From Jatrophihabitans sp. (GTDB lineage Bacteria > Actinomycetota > Actinomycetes > Mycobacteriales > Jatrophihabitantaceae): a stretch of 64,000 nt of DNA. Below the pieces are notes generated by a model. The model saw nothing but the letters and a program-made list of their open reading frames with translations, did not search any database and had not been told where the DNA came from. This document shows, one piece after another, positions 55,486 through 64,000 of this stretch. The stretch lies in assembly GCA_036389035.1 (NCBI GenBank), contig DASVQQ010000011.1, forward strand, positions 248,001 to 312,000, written 5' to 3'. Position numbers and translations under genes: made by a program. The stretch's first letter is position 1. Every line of letters starts with the position of its first letter.

Positions 55486-58400
55486 ATGCGGGTGAAACTG
55501 ACGCTCCGGGCCGGAGATCGCGAACGTGACATCGAGGTCCGCGCCCCCGGCGGAACCACGGTCGAGCAGCTGGTCCCGCTTTTCGGCGGGCTGATGGAAG
55601 ATCCCGCGGCTTGCTCCATGACCAGCAGCGGCGGCGGACCGCTTCAGCCCGCCGCCCTGCTGGGCGGTCCTGGCCTGCGTTCGGGGTGTGTGATCACCTT
55701 GGGCGGCAGTGGAATCCGATCGTCGTCGGCTGGCTCGGCACTCCAGCTTCGCGTCGTCGGCGGCCCCGACAGCGGCCACGTGATCGCCCTACCCCGTGGC
55801 CGTCACCTCATCGGACGCACCCGAGCCGCTGACCTGGCGCTTGAGGACCCGGACGTCTCACGTCGGCATGCCGAGCTCTGCGTCGATCTTCGAGGCATCT
55901 CGGTGCGCGACCTGGATTCCACCAATGGCACCTGGCTGAACGGCACCGCGATCACGAACGAGCCTTGCGCTGTCGAGCTGGGCGCGGTGCTCCGGGTGGG
56001 CAACTCGCTGTTGTGCGTGCTCGCCGCGAGCGAGCCTCCCGCTGCTGTCACCGCCGATGGCCACGGCGGACTGCTGGTGCACCGGCCGCCCCATATCGCC
56101 GAGCCGCTGGATCGTGAACCCGTCGAGTTTCCCGCCGAACCGGTGACCACCGGGCGGCCACGGCTGCAATGGGTCACCGCGTTGACGCCCGCGGTGCTCG
56201 GCGTCAGCTTCGCAGTCCTGATGCGCAACAACCAATTCCTCCTCTTCGCGCTCCTGAGCCCGCTGACCATGCTGGCCGGAGCCACCGTTGACCGCCGGGA
56301 ATGGCGTCGAAGCCGCGACAAGGCCGGTCGGGCGCGCGCTCAAGCAGAAGCGGCCGCCCAGGCTCGGTTCGAGGCGCGGTTGGCGGCGGAGAAATCCAGG
56401 CGTCACCGAGAATTCGCCGACGCGGCCACGGTGCTGCAGGCAGCGGCCGTTCCGGACTGCCGGTTGTGGGAGCGCCGGGCGACCGAGCCCGGTTTTCTCG
56501 CTGTTCGCCTGGGCCTGGCCGATCAAGCTGCCGACACCCCGGCGACCAGGTCGGGGCGCGCGCTGCCCGCTGAGGTGATCGCTGGCGTGCCGGCCACCGT
56601 GTCACTGCTGGACGGCACGCTCGGACTCGCCGGCCCCCTGCCCTTGGCGCGAGGTTCGGCACGCTGGGTGATGGGGCAACTGCTGGCCCTGCACTCGCCG
56701 CGCGATCTCACGGTGGTCGCGCTGCTCGACGGCGAGATCGCCGACTGGCGATGGCTCAGATGGGCGGGCGCGATGGTGCAGGCCGTCGCGACCGAGCCGG
56801 ACCGGCACCGGCTGTTGCTGAGCAACTTGTTGGAGGTCATCGCTGATCGGCGAGCCGAGCGCGCCGGAGCCATCTGGTCGGGCCCGCGGATCGTCGTGCT
56901 GATCGACCGGGCAAGCGCGCTGGCCGCGCTCGACGGCCTCCAGCTGGTGCTGGAGCACGGCCCGGCGGTGGGCGTGAGCGCAGTCTGCGTCGATCAGGAA
57001 TCCCGGTTGCTGCCACCGTCGTGCCGGTCGACCGCCGTGCTCACATCCGAGACCGGCTCGATGCTGGAGCTCTGCCAGGCTGGCCGGCAAGCCTTGCGGG
57101 CGGCCACTGACCGGGTGTCGACGCGGTGGGCGGAGCGGCTGGCACGTTCGCTGGCCCCACTGCGTGACGCTGAGTCCACCGGCACGGCGGAGTTGCCCAC
57201 CGAGGTCTGGCTGGCAGACCTGCTGGAGGGCGACAGGATCACCGCGAGATCGTTGTCGCGGCGATGGTCGGCGCCGGGGCCGGCCGCCACCCCGATCGGA
57301 ATGGCCACGACGGGACCGGTGGAAATTGACCTTCTCCGGGACGGGCCGCACCTGCTCATCGCCGGTTCCACCGGATCCGGCAAGTCCGAACTGTTGCGAA
57401 GCATGGTGACGGGCCTGGCGACCCGGCACGCGCCCGACGATGTGGCCTTCGTGTTGATCGACTACAAGGGCGGGGCCGCTTTCGCCGAGTGCGCCGGCTT
57501 TCCGCACACCCTCGGGCTGGTGACCGACCTGGACGGACATCTCACCAGCAGGGCGCTGATATCCCTGGACGCCGAGATCCGCCGCCGCGAGATCGCCTTC
57601 GCCGAGGCGGGCGTCGCCGAACTGGACGAGTACCGCCGATCAGCACGTCACGAAAGCCAAAGGCTGCCCAGGCTGGTGCTGGTGGTGGACGAGTTCGCCT
57701 ACCTGGCCGAGGAACTGCCGCACTTCCTCTCCGGGCTGATCGGCATCGCGCAACGAGGCCGCTCCCTCGGTCTGCACCTGGTGCTGGCCACTCAGCGACC
57801 AGCGGGCGTGGTCTCACCCCAGATCAAGGCCAACATCTCGCTGCGCATAGCGCTTCGGGTCACCGACGCGGCAGAGTCACACGACGTGATCGGCAGCGAT
57901 GCCGCGCGACACATCTCCAAGAACCGGCCCGGTCGGGGCTTCGCCCAGCTGGCCGACGGGTTGGTCGAATTTCAAACAGCCCGAACCGGGCGACGCCCTG
58001 TCCCGCCGCCAACCATCACCATCGCGACGCTGGATGCCTGGAACCGGGTGAGCGAGCCCACCGTCGCGGTCACCGAATCAGCCGATGAGCATGGTCTGTT
58101 GCGCGCGGCGATGCTTGAGGCAGTGCGCGAATTGAAGCGCCCGCTGCCGCAACGGCCGTGGTTGCCGCCGCTGCCGACCCGCCTGAGGACCGCTGACCTG
58201 GGCCAGAATCGGGCAGCGCCCTTCGAGATCCGGTTCGGGTTGGTCGATGATCCTGGCCGGCAGCGGCAATGCCCGGCCGCTCATAATCTGATCAACGGCG
58301 GGTCGATCGGGTTCATCGGTAGCCCCAGATCGGGCCGCACCAGCGCGCTGCACACCTTTCTCGGGCAAGCCTGCGAACAACTGGACGCGGCTCAGCTCCA

Positions 58401-59724
58401 CCTTTACGTCCTGGACTGCTCAGGCCAGAGCTTTCGCCATTTCCAGCGGCTGCCGCATTGCGGAGCGGTGGTGACCCGTGACGACCCGAGGGCAGTCGCG
58501 CGGCTGAGCGCCAGGCTGGTCGAGGAACTCGGCGCCAGGCAACGCCTGCTGGCAGGCCTTGGCGTCAGCACTCTGGCGGAGGCGCATCTGAGCGGCACGC
58601 CGCTGCCGGTGATGGTGGTCGCCCTCGACGGCTGGGAGGGCTTCACCGCGCTGAGTGACGACTACGACGCCGGCCGTTCCGTGGAGGCGCTGCTTCGCTT
58701 GTCCCGCGACGGGGCCGCCGTCGGCATCACGGTGCTCATCGCCGGCGACAGGGCGATGCTGGGCCTGCGGGTCGCTCCGGTGCTGAGCCGCAAGCTGTTG
58801 CTCGCCCTCATCGACCGCGGTGACTATGCAAGCGCCGGACTGAGCCTGGCCAGCCTTCCCGCCAGCTTCGAACCCGGTCGGGCGGTGAGCGCCGACGACG
58901 GGCTGGAAGTCCAGTTGGCCCTGCTCACCGCGGATTCCGGACCGGGGGCGCAGCAAGCCGTCGTGCGACAGCTCAGCCAGGCAGGCCCGGTGACCGCGGC
59001 CGGCCCTGCCATCAGGATCAGGAGCTTGCCCGCGTCGGTGCGCCAGGCCGACCTGACGGCCGCGTCGAATCGCGTCGAGCGCTCTCACCACCTGGATCGG
59101 GAGCACGTGGCCGGACGACCCGGTGGCTGCCTTCTCGGTGTCGGTGGTGATGACGCCCGAGAAGTCTGGGCCGAACTGTTCGACGAACACACCAGATTCC
59201 TGATCGCCGGCCCACCGCTGAGCGGGCGCAGCACCACCGCCGTGGTGATCGCCCGGCAGGCGTGGGCGGCGGGGTTGGACATGCTGGTCGCCGCTCCACC
59301 TCGATCACCACTGGCGGCCTGGGCGAACCGGCGGGGCATTTCCGTGCTCACGCCGGATTCGCCGCCGGGAGCCGATGGAGTTTGTGCTGCTTTCACCGGG
59401 CAATTAGTGCTGGTCGACGACGCGGAGCGGTTCAACGACACCGCCAGCGGAAGCTTCTTGACCGAGGTGGCCACCAGTCACCGCGCCGCGGTGATCGCGG
59501 CCGCGCGTTCGGAGGACGTCGCGATGAGCTTTCGCGGACCCGCCGTAGTAGTGCGCCGTCACCGGACCGGCCTGCTGCTGCAGCCGAGCCCTGCCGACGG
59601 GGAGCTTCTCGGCGTCCGGGCCGGTCCGCACCGGCTGGCGCCGGTGCCCGGCCGTGGCCTGCTGGTCACCGACGCCACTCGCGTGACAGCACCCGACGGC
59701 CTTGCCCTTCAGGTCGCGATATGA
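55486..59724 (+). CDS. FHA-FtsK/SpoIIIE type VII secretion ATPase, EssC-like
   Basis: I start at MRVKLTLRAG (55486), six bases after GACACT; the longer frame runs through the DnaA boxes. The 1412-residue protein has an N-terminal ubiquitin-like part, an FHA domain (about 103-155, GRHLIGRTR, VSRRHAEL, DSTNGTWLNG), two membrane helices (about 228-268), and three FtsK-type ATPase modules. Module 1 has intact Walker A GSTGSGKSELL (626) and Walker B LVLVVDEFAYL (near 730). Module 2 reads GSPRSGRTSAL (943) and module 3 GPPLSGRSTTA (1238), both lacking the Walker Lys. This is the EssC-type layout of type VII systems. No EccB/D/E or MycP genes are present. Confidence 0.9.
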   Translation: MRVKLTLRAGDRERDIEVRAPGGTTVEQLVPLFGGLMEDPAACSMTSSGGGPLQPAALLGGPGLRSGCVITLGGSGIRSSSAGSALQLRVVGGPDSGHVIALPRGRHLIGRTRAADLALEDPDVSRRHAELCVDLRGISVRDLDSTNGTWLNGTAITNEPCAVELGAVLRVGNSLLCVLAASEPPAAVTADGHGGLLVHRPPHIAEPLDREPVEFPAEPVTTGRPRLQWVTALTPAVLGVSFAVLMRNNQFLLFALLSPLTMLAGATVDRREWRRSRDKAGRARAQAEAAAQARFEARLAAEKSRRHREFADAATVLQAAAVPDCRLWERRATEPGFLAVRLGLADQAADTPATRSGRALPAEVIAGVPATVSLLDGTLGLAGPLPLARGSARWVMGQLLALHSPRDLTVVALLDGEIADWRWLRWAGAMVQAVATEPDRHRLLLSNLLEVIADRRAERAGAIWSGPRIVVLIDRASALAALDGLQLVLEHGPAVGVSAVCVDQESRLLPPSCRSTAVLTSETGSMLELCQAGRQALRAATDRVSTRWAERLARSLAPLRDAESTGTAELPTEVWLADLLEGDRITARSLSRRWSAPGPAATPIGMATTGPVEIDLLRDGPHLLIAGSTGSGKSELLRSMVTGLATRHAPDDVAFVLIDYKGGAAFAECAGFPHTLGLVTDLDGHLTSRALISLDAEIRRREIAFAEAGVAELDEYRRSARHESQRLPRLVLVVDEFAYLAEELPHFLSGLIGIAQRGRSLGLHLVLATQRPAGVVSPQIKANISLRIALRVTDAAESHDVIGSDAARHISKNRPGRGFAQLADGLVEFQTARTGRRPVPPPTITIATLDAWNRVSEPTVAVTESADEHGLLRAAMLEAVRELKRPLPQRPWLPPLPTRLRTADLGQNRAAPFEIRFGLVDDPGRQRQCPAAHNLINGGSIGFIGSPRSGRTSALHTFLGQACEQLDAAQLHLYVLDCSGQSFRHFQRLPHCGAVVTRDDPRAVARLSARLVEELGARQRLLAGLGVSTLAEAHLSGTPLPVMVVALDGWEGFTALSDDYDAGRSVEALLRLSRDGAAVGITVLIAGDRAMLGLRVAPVLSRKLLLALIDRGDYASAGLSLASLPASFEPGRAVSADDGLEVQLALLTADSGPGAQQAVVRQLSQAGPVTAAGPAIRIRSLPASVRQADLTAASNRVERSHHLDREHVAGRPGGCLLGVGGDDAREVWAELFDEHTRFLIAGPPLSGRSTTAVVIARQAWAAGLDMLVAAPPRSPLAAWANRRGISVLTPDSPPGADGVCAAFTGQLVLVDDAERFNDTASGSFLTEVATSHRAAVIAAARSEDVAMSFRGPAVVVRRHRTGLLLQPSPADGELLGVRAGPHRLAPVPGRGLLVTDATRVTAPDGLALQVAI

Positions 59725-59769
59725 CCACGGCAAGACGCTTGGGCGCGCAGGTCGCGAGGAGCGCCGTGA

Positions 59770-60270
59770 TCAGCGCAGTTCTGCCAGCAGCTCCGCGATC
59801 TCCTGGGTGGCGTACCAGGAAAGCTCGAAGCCTTCGGCGTCGTCGATCGCTTCTTCGGCCGCGGGGTCGCCCAGGTCCGCGGCGTCGATCTGCTCGGCGG
59901 CAATGGCCACCGTGGCCTCGGCCTCGCTGTCATCGGCATGCACCGAGGCGCACCAGGCGAGCGGGACCTCAACGGCCACCCGCACCACGCCCCGATCCAG
60001 GTCGTCGCGCACCGAGACCGAGGCGTCGGGGACATCCGCTGAGATCACCAGTCGGCGCTTGGCGGCCGACGGATCCGCCGCGATCAACCGTAACGCCGCC
60101 CTGGCGGCCTCGGCGGCGGCCGCGTACTCCAACGCCTCGATGTCATCGTCGAGGTAGTACTCGCGCAGGCCGGGGGTCACAGCGAAGGCCGTCAACGGAG
60201 CCGGCCCCAGCACGCCGGAACTGGCCAGGCCTTCCAGCACCGTCGAGGTGGCCGGCAGGTAGACCCTCAC
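59770..60270 (-). CDS. DUF6912 family protein
   Basis: The GTG at 60270 overlaps the patatin stop (GTGA) and yields 166 residues: MRVYLPATSTVLEGLASSG, then PLTAFAVTPGLREYYLDDDIEALEYAAAAEAARAALRLI (two-piece signature) and RRLVISADVPDASV, matching DUF6912. The protein is acidic, mostly helical, without membrane segments. Translational coupling to the patatin-like gene is the main clue to its role. The longer upstream frame is a shadow of that gene. Confidence 0.82.
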   Translation of the reverse strand: MRVYLPATSTVLEGLASSGVLGPAPLTAFAVTPGLREYYLDDDIEALEYAAAAEAARAALRLIAADPSAAKRRLVISADVPDASVSVRDDLDRGVVRVAVEVPLAWCASVHADDSEAEATVAIAAEQIDAADLGDPAAEEAIDDAEGFELSWYATQEIAELLAELR

Positions 60271-61268
60271 GCGGTGCCCGCCTCCGGGAGGGTGAAACCT
60301 TGCTGGCGCTGCTGCTCTCGAAGGGCGTTGGCCGATGTCCGCATCGAGGTGTGCAGCACAGCCGTCCGGTGCCGCGGGTTCATCAGATTGCCGCCCATCG
60401 CCGCCAGATCCTCCGGCCCGGGGGTCAACAGCGTGACCTGGGTGCCGGCTTCGCGCAGCACCGCGATGTCGTGGCCGATGCCTCGGGTGATCGAGCGCCG
60501 GACCCGCCGCTCGATCCTGGCCACCGGCGAGCGGGGATTGTCCGATTCCACAGCGGCCATCGGCGCCAGCACGTACACCTCGTCCAGATCCTGATCGGCG
60601 AGCAGGTCCACCGAGGCGTTGGACACCGTCCCGCCGTCGATGTAGGCGCGCGAGTTGATCTGCACCGGCGTGTACCAGGCCGGTATCGCGCACGAGGCGC
60701 AGACCGCGTCGGCCAATCCGGCGGCCGGCTCGTCATCGTGGCCGAACACCGTACGACGGCCGGTGGAGTAGTCGGTGGCCACGATCCAGGTCCGCTGCGG
60801 CCAGTTCCCGTCACCGAGAGTCTCGGCGAGCATGCTGTCGAGCATCCGATGAATGGGCTGCAGGCTGCCACGCCCCTTGGGCAGCAGACCCGACAGTGCC
60901 AGCACCGGCGAGACGCTGGCGGGCCGCCGGAGGCCGTCCCACACCAGGCGGGGCGAGCCCGGCCACCACACCGGACGAGGCGGGCGGCTGCCGCCGGTGT
61001 CGGAGTCGTAATTCCAACTGATCGGCGGGTCTTCGGGCAACGGCATGCCGATCTGGTGCCGACGGATCCGGTCGACGGGCATTCCACAGCCGAGCAGCCC
61101 CGCCACGACCGCGCCCGCCGAGGTTCCGACCAGCAGGTCATCGGGAGCCGGCTCCACTCCCAGCTCATGGTGAAGGGCGGTCAACGCTCCTACTACCCAT
61201 GCGAACCCGAGCACGCCACCGCCGCCGAACACGAACGCCCGGCGGACCGGTTCGGACTTGTCAGCCAC
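60267..61268 (-). CDS. Patatin-like phospholipase
   Basis: Starting from the GTG at 61268 the protein has 333 residues, with GGGGVLGFAWVVGAL (oxyanion loop), the nucleophile in GTSAGAVVAG, and the dyad Asp in DGGTVSNASVDL. These are the patatin serine-aspartate catalytic elements. It should hydrolyse acyl lipids. An ATG at 61331 would add 21 residues and is an alternative. It is coupled to the DUF6912 gene and lies next to an acyltransferase, suggesting lipid turnover. Confidence 0.87.
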   Translation of the reverse strand: MADKSEPVRRAFVFGGGGVLGFAWVVGALTALHHELGVEPAPDDLLVGTSAGAVVAGLLGCGMPVDRIRRHQIGMPLPEDPPISWNYDSDTGGSRPPRPVWWPGSPRLVWDGLRRPASVSPVLALSGLLPKGRGSLQPIHRMLDSMLAETLGDGNWPQRTWIVATDYSTGRRTVFGHDDEPAAGLADAVCASCAIPAWYTPVQINSRAYIDGGTVSNASVDLLADQDLDEVYVLAPMAAVESDNPRSPVARIERRVRRSITRGIGHDIAVLREAGTQVTLLTPGPEDLAAMGGNLMNPRHRTAVLHTSMRTSANALREQQRQQGFTLPEAGTA

Positions 61269-61393
61269 GTGTCTGGCCCTTTCCCCAAAGCCTCGGATGA
61301 GAACAAGTCTGCCGTAGGAAAGGTATGTCATGCCTCCTGCATCCTTGCCGAACCCTGCGCCAGGCAAGGAGTTTCGCGCCTGGGCGCATCGCC

Positions 61394-62800
61394 TCAGCGA
61401 CGGCGTGCGCCGTTGGACGCGGCGACCAGTTCAGCCAGCGACTCCTCGATCAGGGAGGCGAGCACCTCGACGTCGTGCATCGCGTCCCGGTCGGCGTTGA
61501 GGCCGAAGAACACCCCGCCGTTGTAAGAAGTCAGGCCGATCGAGACGGACTGACCCGCGGCCAGCGGAATGACCGGGAACATCTCCAGCATCTCGGCCCC
61601 CGAGGCATACAGCGGAAACTGCGGTCCTGGCACGTTGGTGACCACCACGTTGAACAGCCGCCGGGTGAAACTGCTGGCGGCTCGGGCTCCGAGCGCGTGC
61701 AGCGTCGGCGGCGCGAAACCGGACAGCGCCGCCAGAGCTTCGGCGCCCACCGACTGGCCGGACTCCTTGTGCGCCTTCATCGCATAGCCGACCTGGCTCA
61801 GCCGGACCATCGGATTCGGCTCGCCGACCGGCAGGTCGACCAGGTAGGAGGACACCCGATTGCCGGGCTGGTCGGAGTCGCTGTCGCCGCGGACGCTGAC
61901 CGGGACCAGCGCCCGCACCGTCGTCGAGGGCTTCACCGGTTCGCCGCGGGACAACAGCCAGCCCCTGACAGCGCCGGTGACAGTGGCCAGCACCACGTCA
62001 TTGACGGTTCCGCCTCGGTGCTTGCGCACTTTCCGGTAATCCTCCAGCTCCGTCCGGGCAACCGCGAACCGGCGTTGCGAGCCGGTCGGGCCGTTGAGCG
62101 GCGAGTCCGGAGCCGGCCGGGCCACCACCCGGGCGGCCGACAGCACGCCGGTGACCGCGGCCGTGACCTGCGAGGCCACGTTGCGGGCATCTGCCATCCC
62201 GATCCGCACCGTGTCGGCCACCGCGGTCGGACGCCGGATCAGGTCGGTCACCGCGTCGATGACCAGGCTGGCCGAGCCAGGCTCCGGACGGGGCATCCAC
62301 AGATCCTCACCGATCTCCGGTGGCACCGGCGTGGTGTCCAGGATCACCTGGCCGATGTCCACCGCGCTGATGCCGTCGACCATCGCGTGATGGGTCTTCT
62401 GGATCACGGCGAAGCGCCCACCGGCCAACCCCTCGACCAGGTACATCTCCCACAGCGGGCGATTGCGGTCCAGCGCCCGCGACTGCACCCGGGCGACGAG
62501 CTCGCGCAACTGCTCGTCCGAGCCCGGCCGCGGCAGTGCCGAGCGCCGGACGTGATACCCCAGGTCGAAGTCGGCGTCATCGACCCAGACCGGGTTCGCC
62601 AGGTGACCGGGCACCGATCTGACCTTCTGCCGGTAGCGGGGCACCAGGGAGATCCGGCGCTCGATCAGGTTCACGAACCTGTCGTAGTCAAAGCCCTCCG
62701 ACGGCGGCTCGAACACCGCCAGGCCGCCCACGTGCATCGGAGTCGTACGGCCTTCCAGATACAGAAAGGACACGTCGAGCGGGTTCAGCCTGTCTGCCAT
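61394..62800 (-). CDS. WS/DGAT-type acyltransferase
   Basis: The 468-residue enzyme has the catalytic HHxxxDG motif as KTHHAMVDGISAVD near 142, the N-terminal PLDVSFLYLEGRTTPMHVGG region, and the C-terminal DGAT domain with NVPGPQFPLYASGAEML and GLTSYNGGVFFGLNAD. It makes triacylglycerol and/or wax esters from acyl-CoA. GGAGCTTTCGCGAC precedes the ATG at 62800. Together with the patatin lipase downstream it suggests storage-lipid synthesis and breakdown. Confidence 0.92.
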   Translation of the reverse strand: MADRLNPLDVSFLYLEGRTTPMHVGGLAVFEPPSEGFDYDRFVNLIERRISLVPRYRQKVRSVPGHLANPVWVDDADFDLGYHVRRSALPRPGSDEQLRELVARVQSRALDRNRPLWEMYLVEGLAGGRFAVIQKTHHAMVDGISAVDIGQVILDTTPVPPEIGEDLWMPRPEPGSASLVIDAVTDLIRRPTAVADTVRIGMADARNVASQVTAAVTGVLSAARVVARPAPDSPLNGPTGSQRRFAVARTELEDYRKVRKHRGGTVNDVVLATVTGAVRGWLLSRGEPVKPSTTVRALVPVSVRGDSDSDQPGNRVSSYLVDLPVGEPNPMVRLSQVGYAMKAHKESGQSVGAEALAALSGFAPPTLHALGARAASSFTRRLFNVVVTNVPGPQFPLYASGAEMLEMFPVIPLAAGQSVSIGLTSYNGGVFFGLNADRDAMHDVEVLASLIEESLAELVAASNGARRR

Positions 62801-62887
62801 GTCGCGAAAGCTCCTTCATTGGCCAACGCCAGAGCGCCGGGACGCGGGCCGGCGGCTCGGTGGACGCGGCGAGCCCGCAGGTACACG

Positions 62888-64000
62888 CTACTTGCGCCGC
62901 CTTCCCCGCCGAGACGCCGGAGCGCCGCAGATCGACTCGGCAAGTCCTATGACCGCCGCGCGCAGCGGACTGGCCGGCGCCGCCTCGGCCAACGTTTGCC
63001 CGGCTGTCGCGGCCTGGTCCAGGCCGATCAGGTCATAGGGCAGCAGAGCCGCGCTCCGCTGGCCGACGAAGCGTCGCAACGCGGCGTTGAGCTCGACCTC
63101 GGGGTTGCCGGGGACGGCGCTGCGGCGCACCCGGTTGAGCACGATCCAGACCGGGGTGTCGATGGCGACCGCTCGTAACTCCCCCAGCCCGCGTACCAGC
63201 CGCTGGATGCCGATCGGATCGGCCGAACCCACCGCGAGAACAAGGTCCGCCTCCTCCAGGACCGCCAGCGTCGCCCCGTTGCGCCGAGGGGCCAGGGTGT
63301 CGAAGCTCAGCTCCTCATCGGTCTCCAGGCCGAAGCCGACATCGACCACCGTGTAATCGGCCAGTGCCTGAGCCACTGTCAACACCCCGCGCAGTGCTGT
63401 GCTGCGCAGCTCGGGCCAGCGGTCAGCACGGGAAATGCCGGTGAGCACCCGCAGCTGGTCGCTGACCTGCCAACACAGGCCCGCCAGTCCCTCGACGTCC
63501 AACCGGCGGGACTGGGCCTGCCGGCATGCCGCCACCAGGCCCGGGGACTCGTCCAGCAGCCCGAACATCGCGGCCACCACCCCGCCGTAGACATCGGCGT
63601 CGACGAGCAACGAGCGTTGCGAGAGCCTGGCCAGCTCATCGGCCAGGGTGACGGCGGTGGTGGTGCGGCCCGGCGCGCCGGTAGGACCCCAGACGGCGAT
63701 CACCTTTCCCGGCCGGGGCGTTGTCTGATCAGCCGGCGCTTCCACGGCCGAGGCAACAGCGCCCACGAACCGGTCCGAGTCGACCGACCCGGGACTGCCC
63801 GAACCGGGACCGTCCGAGCCGGGGCTGCCCGAGCTGCCCGGCCCGTCCTGCAGGCCACCGGCAACCGAGCCGGTCGCGAACGCCGGATCGCCGAAGGCGT
63901 TCTCGGCTCCGGCACGGCTTGGTGCCGACCGGTCGGCCACCGCGGCTCCGATCACCGCGGCGAACACGGCAGCAGCGGCGTTCGAGGGCACGAAGAACCG
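62888..64000 (-). CDS. MinD/CpaE-like ATPase, N-terminus outside the window
   Basis: The frame is open to the window end and reads RFFVPSNAAAAVFAAVIGAA, so the true start is probably upstream (a GTG at 63991 is less likely). The visible 370 residues include a disordered Gly/Ser/Pro linker, a deviant Walker A region VWGPTGAPGRTTTAVTLADEL, SLLVDADVYGG, and DYTVVDVGFGLETDEEL. C-terminal ASRRGRRRK is basic. It fits the septum-site/CpaE-like group. In the loop GAPGRTT, Arg replaces the second Lys. Role may be polar assembly of secretion or pili. Confidence 0.82.
   Translation of the reverse strand, partial: RFFVPSNAAAAVFAAVIGAAVADRSAPSRAGAENAFGDPAFATGSVAGGLQDGPGSSGSPGSDGPGSGSPGSVDSDRFVGAVASAVEAPADQTTPRPGKVIAVWGPTGAPGRTTTAVTLADELARLSQRSLLVDADVYGGVVAAMFGLLDESPGLVAACRQAQSRRLDVEGLAGLCWQVSDQLRVLTGISRADRWPELRSTALRGVLTVAQALADYTVVDVGFGLETDEELSFDTLAPRRNGATLAVLEEADLVLAVGSADPIGIQRLVRGLGELRAVAIDTPVWIVLNRVRRSAVPGNPEVELNAALRRFVGQRSAALLPYDLIGLDQAATAGQTLAEAAPASPLRAAVIGLAESICGAPASRRGRRRK

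Noticed and set aside
61325..63178. 617-codon plus-strand frame
   Set aside because: It spans the reverse of the WS/DGAT and CpaE-like genes and the gap between them; a real gene would not cover both in this way.

Overview
The window is a chromosomal segment of a high-GC, mycothiol-type actinobacterium. It carries whiB7 with a full-looking attenuator leader, a mycoredoxin, the AdnAB helicase-nuclease pair, MoeZ, DUF3107, a WXG100 protein with an FtsK/EssC-type ATPase, many GTG starts, many GTGA/ATGA overlaps and several apparently leaderless promoters. From about 5.5 to 42 kb the gene order closely follows the Mycobacterium tuberculosis Rv3193c-Rv3212 neighbourhood as I remember it. The gene content is not mycobacterial overall, and no 16S or other marker here allows a genus call.

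Region 1 (1-5.5 kb) is a small decayed genomic island in the 3' half of the initiator tRNA gene. A 45-bp direct repeat (one mismatch) marks its ends at 271-315 and 5404-5448. It holds a truncated tyrosine integrase, two unknown genes, a PadR regulator with a HAAS/DUF1700 membrane partner and a 35-residue membrane peptide, an IS3-type transposase scrap, a low-GC multi-spanning membrane protein of unknown function, and a frameshifted large serine recombinase. Each end carries its own perfect hairpin beside the att repeat, so the interrupted tRNA kept a possible terminator.

Region 2 (5.5-42.6 kb) is the conserved core: UPF0182, PPA1309-like, PDZ/Lon-like protease, DUF2342, YgjP-type metallopeptidase, ThiF-like protein, ABC1 kinase, a 59-aa zinc ribbon, whiB7, uvrD2, mycoredoxin, a kinase-like protein without a P-loop, nudC, a two-gene M16 pair, M20 dipeptidase, adnA-adnB, an alkyltransferase-like protein, moeZ, DUF3152, a hydrolase divergent from a TetR regulator, DUF3107, a ferritin-like protein, a DEAD-box helicase, a PQQ-like membrane protein and another hydrolase. 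DNA repair, redox defence and antibiotic-stress control are concentrated here.

Region 3 (42.5-46.1 kb) is accessory: a cytochrome P450, a calerythrin-like EF-hand protein and a SnoaL-like protein in one probable operon behind an AT-rich promoter, plus an SRPBCC protein. This is the best candidate for an undescribed small system.

Region 4 (46-64 kb) holds a RecB-like nuclease with a TPM-domain protein, an ECF sigma factor with a probable membrane anti-sigma partner, small membrane proteins (DUF6131, DUF6458, a 50-aa peptide), PHP, PH-domain, DUF6758, Nudix, MaoC and SUFU-domain proteins, a divergent WXG100/EssC-like type VII secretion pair separated by an inverted pair of perfect DnaA-box sequences, and DUF6912, patatin, WS/DGAT and MinD/CpaE-like genes. 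The last is cut by the window edge.
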